Assembly (NCBI RefSeq): GCF_001500045.1
Contig: NZ_LQIX01000002.1
Location: forward strand, 1-64,000
Reading direction: 5' to 3'
From: Mycobacterium sp. GA-1199
GTDB lineage: Bacteria; Actinomycetota; Actinomycetes; Mycobacteriales; Mycobacteriaceae
DNA length: 64,000 bases
Both the position numbers and the translations under genes were made by a program. This document shows, in pieces, positions 8,793 through 18,964 of the stretch (positions are counted from its first letter, which is position 1; each line of letters begins with the position of its first letter). The notes below the pieces were generated by a model. It saw only the letters and a program-made list of their open reading frames with translations. It was not told the DNA's origin and did no database searches.

Positions 8793-10172
8793 TCAGGCGT
8801 TCTGACGGGACTCTTCCCAGGCGTTGTAGCCGCCCAGGATATCGCTGACATCACCGAAACCGTTCTGCCGCAACAGGCTTGCGGCGACCGACGACCGGTA
8901 GCCACCGGCGCAGTAGACGACCGTCGGCTTGACCGGATCCAGCTCGTCCAGCCGAGTGGGCAGCTGACCAACCGGGATGGTGTGGGCGTTCGGAATCGTC
9001 CCCGCCGCGACCTCACCCGGATTGCGCACGTCGACGATCTGCAGGTCGGCCAGCTCCGCGGCGCGTTGGTCGAAAGCCTTGGCCGTCAACCGGGACGCCA
9101 TCTGGACGTCATCCTGGTGTGCCAGCATCACCTCAAACGGTCGGTCGACGTAGCCGATCACCCGGTCGAAACCGATGCGGGCGAGCCGGTTCTTGCCTTC
9201 CAGCTCGTGGCCGGGCTCGGTGAACAGCACGATGTCGACGTCGGTGGGAACCACCGATCCGGCGAATTCCGCGTAGCGACCCGCCAACCCGATGTTGACT
9301 GCGCCGCGCAGGTGACCCAGCGCGAACTCCTCGGGCCCGCGCCCGTCGATCAGGATCGCGCCCGACTTCATCGCGTCGCGAACCTGCTCGTAGGTCATCG
9401 CCGTCGGCATCTTGGTCTCGTCCAACAGTTCACGATCCTTACGGTTGAGGATCGCGTCGTAGACGAAGTAGCTCGGTGCCGGCGGCTGCCCTTCGGTGAC
9501 CAGCGACATGAAGGACGCCTTGTCAGGAGCACGAAGCGCGTAGTTCGTCTCCTTCTGGTCGCCCATGGTCGACCACAGGTCGGTCGAGAGGTTCTTGCCG
9601 CAGGCCGAGCCTGCTCCGTGCGCCGGGTACACCCGGGTGGCGTCGGGCAGGGTCATCAGCTTGTTGTGCAATGAGTCATAGAGCTTCTCCGCCAATTCCT
9701 CGCGGGTGAACCCGATCGAGGCGAGCAGGTCGGGCCTACCGACGTCGCCGATGAACAGGGCGTCACCGGTCAGCACGCCGTAGGGCACGTCGTCGTCGGC
9801 GTGCTCGTAGACCACGATGCTCATCGACTCCGGGGTGTGGCCCGGCGTGTGCCGGAACTCCAGCGTCACGTCGCCCAGTGAGTACCGCTCGCCGTCGGCA
9901 ACGCCCATCGACTCGAACTCGGTCTCGGCAACCGACGAGTACACGATCTTCGCGCCCGAGGCCTTTGCCAGTTCCAGGTGGCCGGACAGGAAGTCGGCAT
10001 GAAAGTGGGTCTCGATGACGAGTTCGATGGCGAAGCCGAGATCCTTGGCATCGGACAGGTACTCAGAGACGTCGCGCTGCGGATCGACAACCACTGCGCG
10101 GCCGGTGGTTTCGTCGGCGATCAGATACGACGCATGGGACAGGCAGTCCAGGTAGTACTGGATGAATTTCAT
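8793..10172 (-). CDS. Persulfide dioxygenase-rhodanese fusion (CstB-like)
   Basis: 459 residues in three parts. The metallo-beta-lactamase domain (1-250) has ETHFHADFLSGH and HTPGHTPE for non-haem iron, as in ETHE1-type persulfide dioxygenases. A middle rhodanese-like domain (about 255-350) lacks the catalytic Cys, reading FTEPGHEL at the loop. A C-terminal rhodanese has VYCAGGYRSS with Cys421. The same dioxygenase, pseudo-rhodanese, rhodanese order is known for Staphylococcus CstB, which converts persulfide to sulfite/thiosulfate. It is the first gene of the leftward unit and diverges from the rhodanese gene at 10370. Confidence 0.9.
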   Translation of the reverse strand: MKFIQYYLDCLSHASYLIADETTGRAVVVDPQRDVSEYLSDAKDLGFAIELVIETHFHADFLSGHLELAKASGAKIVYSSVAETEFESMGVADGERYSLGDVTLEFRHTPGHTPESMSIVVYEHADDDVPYGVLTGDALFIGDVGRPDLLASIGFTREELAEKLYDSLHNKLMTLPDATRVYPAHGAGSACGKNLSTDLWSTMGDQKETNYALRAPDKASFMSLVTEGQPPAPSYFVYDAILNRKDRELLDETKMPTAMTYEQVRDAMKSGAILIDGRGPEEFALGHLRGAVNIGLAGRYAEFAGSVVPTDVDIVLFTEPGHELEGKNRLARIGFDRVIGYVDRPFEVMLAHQDDVQMASRLTAKAFDQRAAELADLQIVDVRNPGEVAAGTIPNAHTIPVGQLPTRLDELDPVKPTVVYCAGGYRSSVAASLLRQNGFGDVSDILGGYNAWEESRQNA

Positions 10173-10225
10173 GGCGGCGGCCCTTTCGTTCGGTTTCGGA
10201 AGGCTCTGTGGTACCTACGGTGCAG

Positions 10226-10241
10226 ATACCCCTATGGGTAT
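10226..10241. promoter_or_regulatory. CsoR/CstR-type operator 1
   Basis: ATACCC and GGGTAT, perfect 6-bp arms around CTAT, lie 53 nt upstream of the persulfide dioxygenase start. The G/C core with AT ends is the form bound by CsoR-family tetramers, and the probable repressor is encoded at 11848-12165. Confidence 0.75.
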
Positions 10242-10277
10242 GTCAAGAGGCTTTAGGCCCTCGGATGTTCCCTCTTG

Positions 10278-10297
10278 CATGTACCCCCAGGGGCATG
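10278..10297. promoter_or_regulatory. CsoR/CstR-type operator 2 (imperfect)
   Basis: CATGTACCCCC facing AGGGGCATG, an imperfect palindrome midway between the divergent starts at 10172 and 10370. It shares the TACCCC/GGGG core with the neighbouring sites but has weaker symmetry. Confidence 0.55.
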
Positions 10298-10315
10298 TGT
10301 AACATGGTGCTCAAT

Positions 10316-10331
10316 ATACCCCCTCCGGTAT
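10316..10331. promoter_or_regulatory. CsoR/CstR-type operator 3
   Basis: ATACC and GGTAT arms around CCCTCC, 38 nt upstream of the rhodanese start at 10370. A further half-like GTACCCCCTC follows at about 10346. Its position suits repression of the rightward rhodanese-TauE-CstR unit. Confidence 0.6.
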
Positions 10332-10369
10332 TTGATGCAAGAGCCGTACCCCCTCGAAAGGACGTAGAC

Positions 10370-12165
<1,796 letters not shown>

Positions 12166-12268
12166 CCCCACAAGCGTCACCACGGCTGTCGCGAAGCGGA
12201 AGGTGACCACCCGCTACTGTGCTGTGGTCGGCCCTTCGAACCAGTCGGCAGAAAAGTTGAGCAGACGT

Positions 12269-13300
12269 ATGACCGCAGCACCAGAGACGTCGGCGATCGA
12301 AGCGCGGGTCGGCCACTGGTACCAGATGGACGGCAGCTACCTGGTCGGTCGCGAGAAGGTTCGCGAATACGCCCGCGCGGTGCAGGACTACCACCCCGCA
12401 CACTGGGACGTCGAAGCCGCAGCCGAGCTGGGATATTCAGGCCTCGTGGCCCCGCTGACATTTACCTCAGCTCCTGGCATGTCCTGCAACCGCCGCATGT
12501 TCGAGCAGGTGGTCGTCGGTTACGACACCTATCTTCAAACCGAAGAGGTCTTCGAGCAGCACCGCCCGATCGTCGCCGGCGACGAACTCCAGGTCGATGT
12601 CGAACTGACGTCCGTACGCAGGATCGCCGGCCGAGACATGATCACCGTGACCAACACCTTCACCGACCCGGCCGGCGAGCGGGTACACACCCTGCACACC
12701 ACCGTCGTCGGCGTCACCGCCGAAGACCTCAACCCGGAGGTCAAAACCGCCGTGCAGAACGCGATGATGCACGACGTCGACTTCTCCGGAATCGGCACAC
12801 TGGATTCGGAATACCACAAGACGCTTCGACCCGAGGGCGATGTCCGGATCGCCGACGGTGGGCTGACCCGCACACCGGCGACGCCCTCCTTTGAGGACGT
12901 GGCGGTCGGCGACGAGCTCCCGGTGCACCACACGCGGTTGTCCCGCGGCGACCTGGTCAACTACGCGGGCGTCGCCGGTGATGCCAACCCGATCCACTGG
13001 GACGAAGACATCGCCAAGCTGGCCGGACTTCCCGACGTGATCGCCCACGGCATGCTCACGATGGGTTTGGGCGCCGGATTCGTTTCCGGATGGTCGGGCG
13101 ACCCGGGCGCTGTGACGCGTTATGCGGTGCGGCTCTCCGCGCCCGCGATCGTGTCGGCCAAGGAGGGCGCCGACATCGAGTTCAGCGGCCGAATCAAGTC
13201 CTTGGATCCCGCGACCCGATCGGGCGTCATCGTGGTGGCCGCGAAGTCGGCCGGAAAGAAGATCTTCGGGCTGGCGACCATGAACATCCGCTTCCGCTGA
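12269..13300 (+). CDS. Fused HadA/HadB-type (3R)-hydroxyacyl dehydratase
   Basis: About 343 residues from ATG 12269; the open frame extends upstream without homology. Two hotdog domains are visible. The N-terminal HadA-like part has VGREKVREYARAVQDYHPAHW and YSGLVAPLTFTS. The C-terminal MaoC/HadB-like part has the hydratase-2 motif GDANPIHWDED then IAHGMLTMG, with the Asp/His pair. In Mycobacterium tuberculosis these are separate subunits of the mycolic-acid FAS-II dehydratase; fused forms occur in rapid growers. The isolated location here argues for an accessory dehydratase acting on an acyl-ACP or acyl-CoA; substrate not shown. Confidence 0.85.
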   Translation: MTAAPETSAIEARVGHWYQMDGSYLVGREKVREYARAVQDYHPAHWDVEAAAELGYSGLVAPLTFTSAPGMSCNRRMFEQVVVGYDTYLQTEEVFEQHRPIVAGDELQVDVELTSVRRIAGRDMITVTNTFTDPAGERVHTLHTTVVGVTAEDLNPEVKTAVQNAMMHDVDFSGIGTLDSEYHKTLRPEGDVRIADGGLTRTPATPSFEDVAVGDELPVHHTRLSRGDLVNYAGVAGDANPIHWDEDIAKLAGLPDVIAHGMLTMGLGAGFVSGWSGDPGAVTRYAVRLSAPAIVSAKEGADIEFSGRIKSLDPATRSGVIVVAAKSAGKKIFGLATMNIRFR

Positions 13301-13394
13301 CGCGTCGGCGGCTCAACCGTCGGGCTACGTGTCACGCGATTGCGGTGCACGCAATCCGAACGTGCGGTGCCCGGCCGCGATCAACTGATCGCGC

Positions 13395-14009
13395 AGCGTC
13401 GACACAGACGACTGCCAACGCATCTTTGACACCGCGATGACGACCAGCGGTCGCGTGGACGGCATGGTCTACAGCGTGGCCACCAATCCTCCGTTCGACT
13501 TCGACTCGAACTCGATGACCGTCGAGAACTTCAACTACGGCATCAACGTGAACATGCTCGGCTGCTACTACTGCAATCTCTTTGCGGCACAACGCATGGA
13601 GCGCAACCCCGGTGACACCGCCGGAAGCATCGTCAACATCTCGTCGATCGCGAGCGTGAAGAATGAACTCGGCCTCAACATCGGCATCATGCCCTACGCA
13701 TTGGGCAAATGCGGTCTGAACCACATCACCGAACTGGCCGCCGTCCAGTTCGCCGAGGCCGGAATCCGGGTCAAGACATTGATGTTGCGGCCCATCAACT
13801 CTGTGCTGGCCAATCGGGATTCGCAATCGCTGTTCGGATTGGACGCAGATGAAGCAACCGAAAGACACAACGACGTCGTCAGGCTGAAGATGGGCCGCGC
13901 CAGCGTCTGGGAATCGGCGTATGCCGCCCTCTACCTGCTCGCCGACGAATCCCGGTTCATGACCGGACAACAGATCCGCTTGGACGGTGGCGCCACTCTG
14001 GTTCGGTGA
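13395..14009 (+). pseudogene. N-terminally truncated short-chain dehydrogenase
   Basis: The readable frame from ATG 13437 gives 190 residues covering only the C-terminal two thirds of an SDR: NVNMLGCYYC, NISSIAS, the YALGKCG active-site segment, and LDGG at the end. The cofactor-binding TGxxxGIG strand is absent. SDR-like residues continue upstream of the ATG to about 13395 (TDDCQRIFDTAM), until an in-frame TGA at 13386. The 5' end therefore appears lost or frameshifted, and only about 94 nt separate it from the HadAB stop. It is probably a decayed gene. NAD(P) binding would not be expected. Confidence 0.7.
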
Positions 14010-14030
14010 CGCCACTGACGGAGCGAGGGG

Positions 14031-14312
14031 TCAACAGAGCCGCAGTAGTGCGCGGCTGACGATGTCCATCGCCGCACCGGTCGAGATGCCGAGGTCCGCG
14101 CTGATCATCTGGACCGCGTCCGGTGCCAGGACACCGACGCTGGTGGCGGCGCAGGCCCGGTAACCCTGCGTGACCAGTTCCTCGGCCGTCAGGAACGAAT
14201 ACCGCGGTTGGAGGTCACGCAGGAACTCGTCCTCGGTCGCTCCGGCGGGTGCCGCCACCGCCACGGCAACCATGAGACCTGCCGTCGAGGCGGCAACACC
14301 GAGGTAACGCAT
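14031..14312 (-). CDS. DUF732 secreted small protein
   Basis: 93 residues: signal peptide ending PAGATEDEF, then a compact domain with YRACAA and a terminal Cys (LLRLC), the two-cysteine pattern of mycobacterial DUF732 proteins. The ATG at 14312 follows AAGGGGG. Function unknown; these are exported proteins largely restricted to mycobacteria. It converges with the truncated SDR, 21 nt away. The 177 nt upstream, to 14489, hold no recognisable gene. Confidence 0.8.
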   Translation of the reverse strand: MRYLGVAASTAGLMVAVAVAAPAGATEDEFLRDLQPRYSFLTAEELVTQGYRACAATSVGVLAPDAVQMISADLGISTGAAMDIVSRALLRLC

Positions 14313-14489
14313 TCGAACCCCCTTGAGTCAGCCGTCCGAGGTCGAAGGACGACATCTGGTGGTCGGCTGATTCGATGGTAATTTCGCGCGCGTCCGCTCG
14401 GAGGAAATCAGCAAATACCGTCGACGTTGCCGACCCACCACAAGGAGCCGCCGCGTATATCCGAGGACCGGCGCCAGGGCCGTCAGAAA

Positions 14490-15209
14490 TCAGGTGTGGC
14501 ATTCACACTGCGACGCCCAGGTGGAGGTGGCCTCCAGAAGGTCTGCGTCGCCGCCGTCGGGCCGCCAGTCGAAGGGAAAGTGCTTGCTCGAGCCGCCGTG
14601 GTATTCGTGAGACCACTCGAACCCGGCGGCGTGATCACGCTCGACAACGCCCCACGTGGCGACCTGCCCGGGGCCGACCTCCGCTCCCGGCGCGTTGACG
14701 GTGGTGACGCGCCGATTCGGATCAGATGTGGGGCCGGTCAGCGCGCCGACCCGCACATCGACCTTCCCAGGAATCTCGGCGCGCCAGTAGGCCAGGTCAT
14801 CTGCAGATTCAAACGTGATGGGGGCGTATTCGATGCTGCGTAAATCGGCGATGAGAGATGCGAATTCGGCAGGCCAGCCGCCTTCCTTGCCGGTGAAGAT
14901 CCGCTTCAGCGCGTGACGCTGGTCGGCGTCGGCACGGGCATCGATGTAGAACATCAACCTCATCATCGCGTTGGGATCACCGACCCACATGTTCCCCGTG
15001 AATTCCCCCAGAGAGATGACGTTCAACCCGGCGAGATCCACGTCGCCGAAGTACCCGTCACGGATGTGCCAAACGAGGGTGAACAGACAGTCGCCGTGCG
15101 TGGGCTCCTGAGCGAAACTGCACGGGCAGGGCAGTTTGCAGCTACACACATCGAACCAGTCGCCGCGAAGGTGCCAGTCGACCACTGTCGGGGTTGTCGT
15201 CGCCATCAT
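14490..15209 (-). CDS. DUF1326 cysteine-rich protein
   Basis: About 239 residues from ATG 15209 (or the next ATG, 15206), preceded by GGAGAGGA. The N-terminus carries the DUF1326 Cys cluster WFDVCSCKLPCPC followed by HGDC; the C-terminus ends QCECHT, so seven cysteines cluster at the two ends. No signal peptide is seen. Function is unknown. Two CsoR/CstR-type palindromes lie between it and the divergent rhodanese lipoprotein, the nearer only 15 nt upstream of its start. This ties it to the sulfur-stress locus at 7-12 kb; metal or sulfane-sulfur binding by the Cys cluster is inference. Confidence 0.8.
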   Translation of the reverse strand: MMATTTPTVVDWHLRGDWFDVCSCKLPCPCSFAQEPTHGDCLFTLVWHIRDGYFGDVDLAGLNVISLGEFTGNMWVGDPNAMMRLMFYIDARADADQRHALKRIFTGKEGGWPAEFASLIADLRSIEYAPITFESADDLAYWRAEIPGKVDVRVGALTGPTSDPNRRVTTVNAPGAEVGPGQVATWGVVERDHAAGFEWSHEYHGGSSKHFPFDWRPDGGDADLLEATSTWASQCECHT

Positions 15210-15224
15210 CCGATCCTCTCCTCT

Positions 15225-15241
15225 ATACCCCAGGGGGGTAT
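15225..15241. promoter_or_regulatory. CsoR/CstR-type operator 4
   Basis: ATACCCC and GGGGTAT, perfect 7-bp arms with spacer AGG, 15 nt upstream of the DUF1326 start. Same core as the operators at 10226-10331. Confidence 0.75.
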
Positions 15242-15282
15242 CTGATGGTGGGACCCTAGCTGCTCGCCGCACTGGTGCGCAA

Positions 15283-15299
15283 GTACCCCTGGGGGGTAC
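15283..15299. promoter_or_regulatory. CsoR/CstR-type operator 5
   Basis: GTACCCC and GGGGTAC, perfect 7-bp arms with spacer TGG, 9 nt upstream of the rhodanese lipoprotein ATG. It is close enough to cover the transcription start, as expected for a repressor site on a short-leader or leaderless mRNA. Confidence 0.75.
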
Positions 15300-15308
15300 C
15301 TTCGGAAT

Positions 15309-15770
15309 ATGTTCGAAGCATCTCGATCCACGGTGGTCACCCGATCGTCACAACTGCTTGCCTCGGTACTGACGGCAGCCGGCGTAATGGGCTTGAGCGC
15401 GTGCGCGTCGGATGATGTTCCCCCGACCGCGACCTCGCGACTCGAGCCGGCGAGCGCCGCGCGGCTGGTGGACCCGGGGGAGTTCGCCGCAGCGATCGCC
15501 GAGCCCGATCGTGTGACCGTGAACGTGCACGTGCCCTTCGAGGGCGACATCCCGGGCACAGACCTGTCGATCCCGTTCGATCAGATCGCCGCGCGAGCTG
15601 AGCTCCTTCCCGCCGATCGCAGCGCCCCCCTGGCCATCTACTGCCGCTCTGGACCGATGAGTACGGTTGCGGCCCAATCACTTCGCGAGCTCGGCTACAT
15701 CGACATCATCGAACTCCGCGGGGGCATGCGCGCGTGGCAGGCCGACGGCCGTCAGGTGTCGGGCGTCTGA
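15309..15770 (+). CDS. Rhodanese-like lipoprotein
   Basis: 153 residues. An N-terminal signal peptide ends in the lipobox LSACAS, so it should be anchored outside the membrane. The rest is a single rhodanese domain with active-site loop YCRSGPMS and the closing block LRGGMRAWQADG. It would handle sulfane sulfur at the cell surface. It diverges from the DUF1326 gene across two CsoR/CstR-type palindromes and is probably co-regulated with the sulfide locus. No ribosome binding site is seen before the ATG, and the operator leaves little room for a leader. Confidence 0.85.
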   Translation: MFEASRSTVVTRSSQLLASVLTAAGVMGLSACASDDVPPTATSRLEPASAARLVDPGEFAAAIAEPDRVTVNVHVPFEGDIPGTDLSIPFDQIAARAELLPADRSAPLAIYCRSGPMSTVAAQSLRELGYIDIIELRGGMRAWQADGRQVSGV

Positions 15771-15794
15771 CATATCATCCTGAGGCGCAGTGCC

Positions 15795-17054
15795 TTACGG
15801 CCGTGTGATCGAAGTACGGACCGGCTGAGGCTGAAGTCTGCCGGTGCGGTCCAGCCGGTAGAGCGCGCAGGCCGCCGCCACCCCGATGACACTCAATGCG
15901 ATCCACGTCAGTTCCGGCGTCCCGACGTCGGCAGCCTTCTGCATGAGCGCTCCCGTGCCGAGATTGCCTGCGAGAATCCCGATTCCGACGATGGTGTTGT
16001 AGAACCCGTAGTGCGTGCCGACCAACCGTCCGCCGGCCAGTGACACCACCGTGTCCATTTCAAACGGGAACACCGCGGCCGATCCGATTGCCAGCATTGC
16101 CGCACCGACGAGAAGTGCGGCCACCGCGGCGATCTCACCGGCACGACTACCGTCGGGCAGCACGGCCATCGGTATGAACGACGACGCGAGAATCAGCAAG
16201 CCGATCACCAGCGAGTGCCCGGGCCCCCACCGCTCGGCGAACCACCGTGTGATCTTCAGCTGGCCCGCGACCGCAACCAGTCCAGAGATGACGAAAACAG
16301 CCGCGACCACGAGCGCTTCGGAATCCGGCATCAGGTCCTTGGCCTGTAGCGGTAGCGCCAGATAGACCTGGAAGGACAGCACATACGAGCCGATCATCGC
16401 CGCCGCGAACAGCACGAAGGACCGGTTGGCCACGACCGTTCGCCAGTCGTCCAATATCGAGGATTCTTTCAGGGGCTGGGTGGCGTTGTGCTGCGGGAGC
16501 GCGAACAGCTGCGCGATCGTCAATAGCGCGAAGACAGCCGCAGCGGCCGCCGCAGCGATGCGGAAGTCGAGCATCAACAGCGCCAGCCCGACGAGCGGCC
16601 CGGCGAGAATTCCGCCCTGGTAGAAGACATTGAACAGCGCAAACGCCTCGACACGACGGCGGCCGACATCGGCGGCAAGGTAGGCCCTCACTGCCGGATT
16701 GAACAGCGCCCCGGCGAATCCCGTTGCCGCCGAGGCGATCAGGACGGCGGGCAAAGACTCGGCGAAGACGAGCAATCCGAAGCCGGCAGTACGCAGTAGG
16801 CAACCGGAGACGATCAGCGGCTTGTATCCGATGCGGTCGGCCAACGTTCCGCCGACGATGAACATGCCCTGCTGAGAGAAATTGCGCACCCCAAGCACCA
16901 AGCCGATGGCCCACGCCGCCATTCCGAGCGGACCTGCAAGATATCCGGCCAAGTAGGGCATCAACATGTAGAAGCCGAGGTTGATGCCGAACTGGTTGAT
17001 CATCAGCAGTCGGCTCGGCCACCCGAAGCTGCGGAACTCACCGACCAGACTCAT
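15795..17054 (-). CDS. MFS transporter
   Basis: 419 residues from ATG 17054, which overlaps the stop of the cysteine-lyase-like gene (ATGA); the longer frame upstream belongs to that gene. About 12 hydrophobic segments, with [17 protein letters not shown] in the cytosolic loop 2-3 of the major facilitator superfamily. It resembles drug- or metabolite-efflux members (MdtH-like). Translational coupling to a PLP cysteine lyase/synthase-like enzyme suggests it exports a cysteine-related product; that is inference. Confidence 0.8.
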   Translation of the reverse strand: MSLVGEFRSFGWPSRLLMINQFGINLGFYMLMPYLAGYLAGPLGMAAWAIGLVLGVRNFSQQGMFIVGGTLADRIGYKPLIVSGCLLRTAGFGLLVFAESLPAVLIASAATGFAGALFNPAVRAYLAADVGRRRVEAFALFNVFYQGGILAGPLVGLALLMLDFRIAAAAAAAVFALLTIAQLFALPQHNATQPLKESSILDDWRTVVANRSFVLFAAAMIGSYVLSFQVYLALPLQAKDLMPDSEALVVAAVFVISGLVAVAGQLKITRWFAERWGPGHSLVIGLLILASSFIPMAVLPDGSRAGEIAAVAALLVGAAMLAIGSAAVFPFEMDTVVSLAGGRLVGTHYGFYNTIVGIGILAGNLGTGALMQKAADVGTPELTWIALSVIGVAAACALYRLDRTGRLQPQPVRTSITRP

Positions 17055-18160
17055 CGCAAACCGCCAACCGGATCCACCACGGTGGCACACCGCGTCCACG
17101 ACGACACCACACGTTGTCGTGGGTCGTCGATGACCGCCGGTTCGGTGGGAGGTGCTTCGCCCAGGAGATTGTGCTCGCGGCAGAACTCGTCGTTGTAGAT
17201 GGTGTCGAAGTAGCGCTGTGGGCCGTCGGGGAAGATCGCCGCGATTGTCATATCCGCTGGGTAGGTGCGCGCCGCCCAGCCGGCGGCCAGAGCCACTGCC
17301 CCGACACTCCACCCGCCGCTGGCGTAATGAGTGGCTGCCATCGTGCGGCATGCCCACACGGCTTCAGCAGGGGCGACCCAATGGATCTCGTCGAAGGCTC
17401 CGTAGTCGACGTTTCCCGGATAGATGCTCGACCCCAGGCCGCGCATCAGTCGTGTCGAGGCCGGTTGGCCGAAGATGGTGGAGCCCACGGTGTCGACCCC
17501 GATCAACTGCATGTCGGGGTTGAATTCCCGCAGCACCCGCGCCACACCGGCCGAGTGACCGCCGGTACCGACCGAACACACCAGCACGTCGACGGTGCCG
17601 AGTTGGGCGTGCAATTCCAAAGCCAGCCCGCGGTAGGCGTCGACGTTGTCGGGGTTGTTGTACTGATCCGGATACCACGCGCTCTCGTCGGCGGCCAGTA
17701 CCTGCAGCACCCGGTCACGGCGCGCCTGCTGCCACCCGCCGTCGGGATGCGGCTCGCTCACCAGGTCGACATCGGCGCCATACGCCCGCAGCATTCGCTG
17801 GATGATCGGCTCCATACCGGGGTCGGTCACCAGGGTAACCGGATGCCGATAGACGGTGCCAGCGAGCGCCAAGCCCAAACCCAGGGTGCCGCTGGTGGAT
17901 TCGACTATTCGGCCACCTGGGCGGAGCGCACCGCTGGCCCGCGCCCGTTCCACCATGTACATGGCAGGACGGTCCTTCATGCCACCGGGGCTGAAGCCCT
18001 CGAGCTTGGCCCAGAAACCTCGATGTGCCGACGCAAAGGGTTCTGCAATGCGCAACACCGGGGTGTGCCCGACCATCGTGCCCGGCCGGTCATAGCGGCC
18101 CAGGCATGTTTGACCAGGAATATGCGGCTTCAGATTATGCAGGGAAAGAACGTGATTCAT
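17051..18160 (-). CDS. PLP-dependent cysteine synthase/desulfhydrase-like enzyme
   Basis: 369 residues of the fold-type II PLP family. [10 protein letters not shown] carries the probable PLP lysine, STSGTLG is the substrate loop, and [10 protein letters not shown] the phosphate-binding loop. It fits cysteine synthase relatives, including mycobacterial Cds1-type cysteine desulfhydrase that releases H2S; which reaction it does is not decidable here. It is followed by an overlapping MFS gene. Lying 5 kb from sulfide-oxidation genes, a link to sulfide production or cysteine turnover is attractive but no CsoR/CstR-type palindrome precedes it. Confidence 0.75.
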   Translation of the reverse strand: MNHVLSLHNLKPHIPGQTCLGRYDRPGTMVGHTPVLRIAEPFASAHRGFWAKLEGFSPGGMKDRPAMYMVERARASGALRPGGRIVESTSGTLGLGLALAGTVYRHPVTLVTDPGMEPIIQRMLRAYGADVDLVSEPHPDGGWQQARRDRVLQVLAADESAWYPDQYNNPDNVDAYRGLALELHAQLGTVDVLVCSVGTGGHSAGVARVLREFNPDMQLIGVDTVGSTIFGQPASTRLMRGLGSSIYPGNVDYGAFDEIHWVAPAEAVWACRTMAATHYASGGWSVGAVALAAGWAARTYPADMTIAAIFPDGPQRYFDTIYNDEFCREHNLLGEAPPTEPAVIDDPRQRVVSSWTRCATVVDPVGGLR

Positions 18161-18269
18161 CTAAGTGCATCGCTTTGCATCGAGCCGCGGAAATCGTTAC
18201 GCGGCAGCTGAAAGGGGCGACGGTCACCGACCGTGCCGCAGCCAGGCGGCGTGGTCTGACGCCGCCGGA

Positions 18270-18683
18270 TCAGCGTCGCGCGATGCAGAGCCGGGTGAGC
18301 AGCACCCGGCCAAAAAGAACGGACGGCCGTGACTTGGGGGGGCCACGGATGGCCGCCAGTGTCGGTTGATGCCAGCACACCGCGATAACCACGAGCGCGG
18401 TGATCAGCCCCAACAGGACAAGTGAGGTGGACGCCCGCGGAAGAACCGCCTCGGCGAGCGCATCCGGGGGCAATGTGGGCGACGCATCACCGATGTGCTG
18501 ATGATCGACGACGACCGGGTGATCACCGACAAGGGCCGACGAAAGTGCGTGTGGCCCGTGCGGCGGGGTGACCTCCTTGACCGGGAGCGCCCATTGGGCG
18601 GCGACGGCGACGAGCCACAACGCCATGCCCAGCGCGAGCGCCGCGCGGATCCGCGACGCCGGGACGGCCACCTGGTATCTCAC
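18270..18683 (-). CDS. LpqS-like membrane/exported protein
   Basis: 137 residues from GTG 18683. One N-terminal hydrophobic segment (AALALGMALWLVAVAAQW), a His-containing stretch (DHPVVVDHQHIGD), LAEAVLPRAS, a second hydrophobic segment, and the ending FGRVLLTRLCIARR. The overall pattern, especially the C-terminal LLTR-C-ARR, resembles mycobacterial LpqS, a protein of the RicR copper regulon. There is no lipobox Cys here. It lies beside a Met-rich DUF305 lipoprotein, which supports a copper role. Function of the family is unknown. Confidence 0.65.
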   Translation of the reverse strand: MRYQVAVPASRIRAALALGMALWLVAVAAQWALPVKEVTPPHGPHALSSALVGDHPVVVDHQHIGDASPTLPPDALAEAVLPRASTSLVLLGLITALVVIAVCWHQPTLAAIRGPPKSRPSVLFGRVLLTRLCIARR

Positions 18684-18687
18684 AATG

Positions 18688-18699
18688 TTCCCGAGGGTA
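18688..18699. promoter_or_regulatory. Possible RicR/CsoR-like half-palindrome
   Basis: On the minus strand TACCC-TC-GGGAA lies 4 nt upstream of the GTG of the LpqS-like gene. It is a short, nearly symmetric G/C-core site. RicR control is suggested mainly by the gene family, so this is a weak call. Confidence 0.3.
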
Positions 18700-18964
18700 G
18701 CAGCGCCATGGCGATCGGCCTTCTCGCCCGAATACCTGACGCAATCTCGTTATCGGGACGTCACACCAGTGCGTCCGTACGCGCGAGCCCTGGTTAAAGC
18801 TTGTGCGGCGTCCGCGAGGTCCTCCGGAGCCAGGCCTTGCGATCCGGTCCATCCGCTGTTGAGCGCCGGGCTTCTTCACCAAATCTTCAGGGAACGACTA
18901 CAGCAGCCCTACACCCCTTCGAGAAGATCTGCAACGGATCGGTTCGTGATGGACGCGGAAGGAT

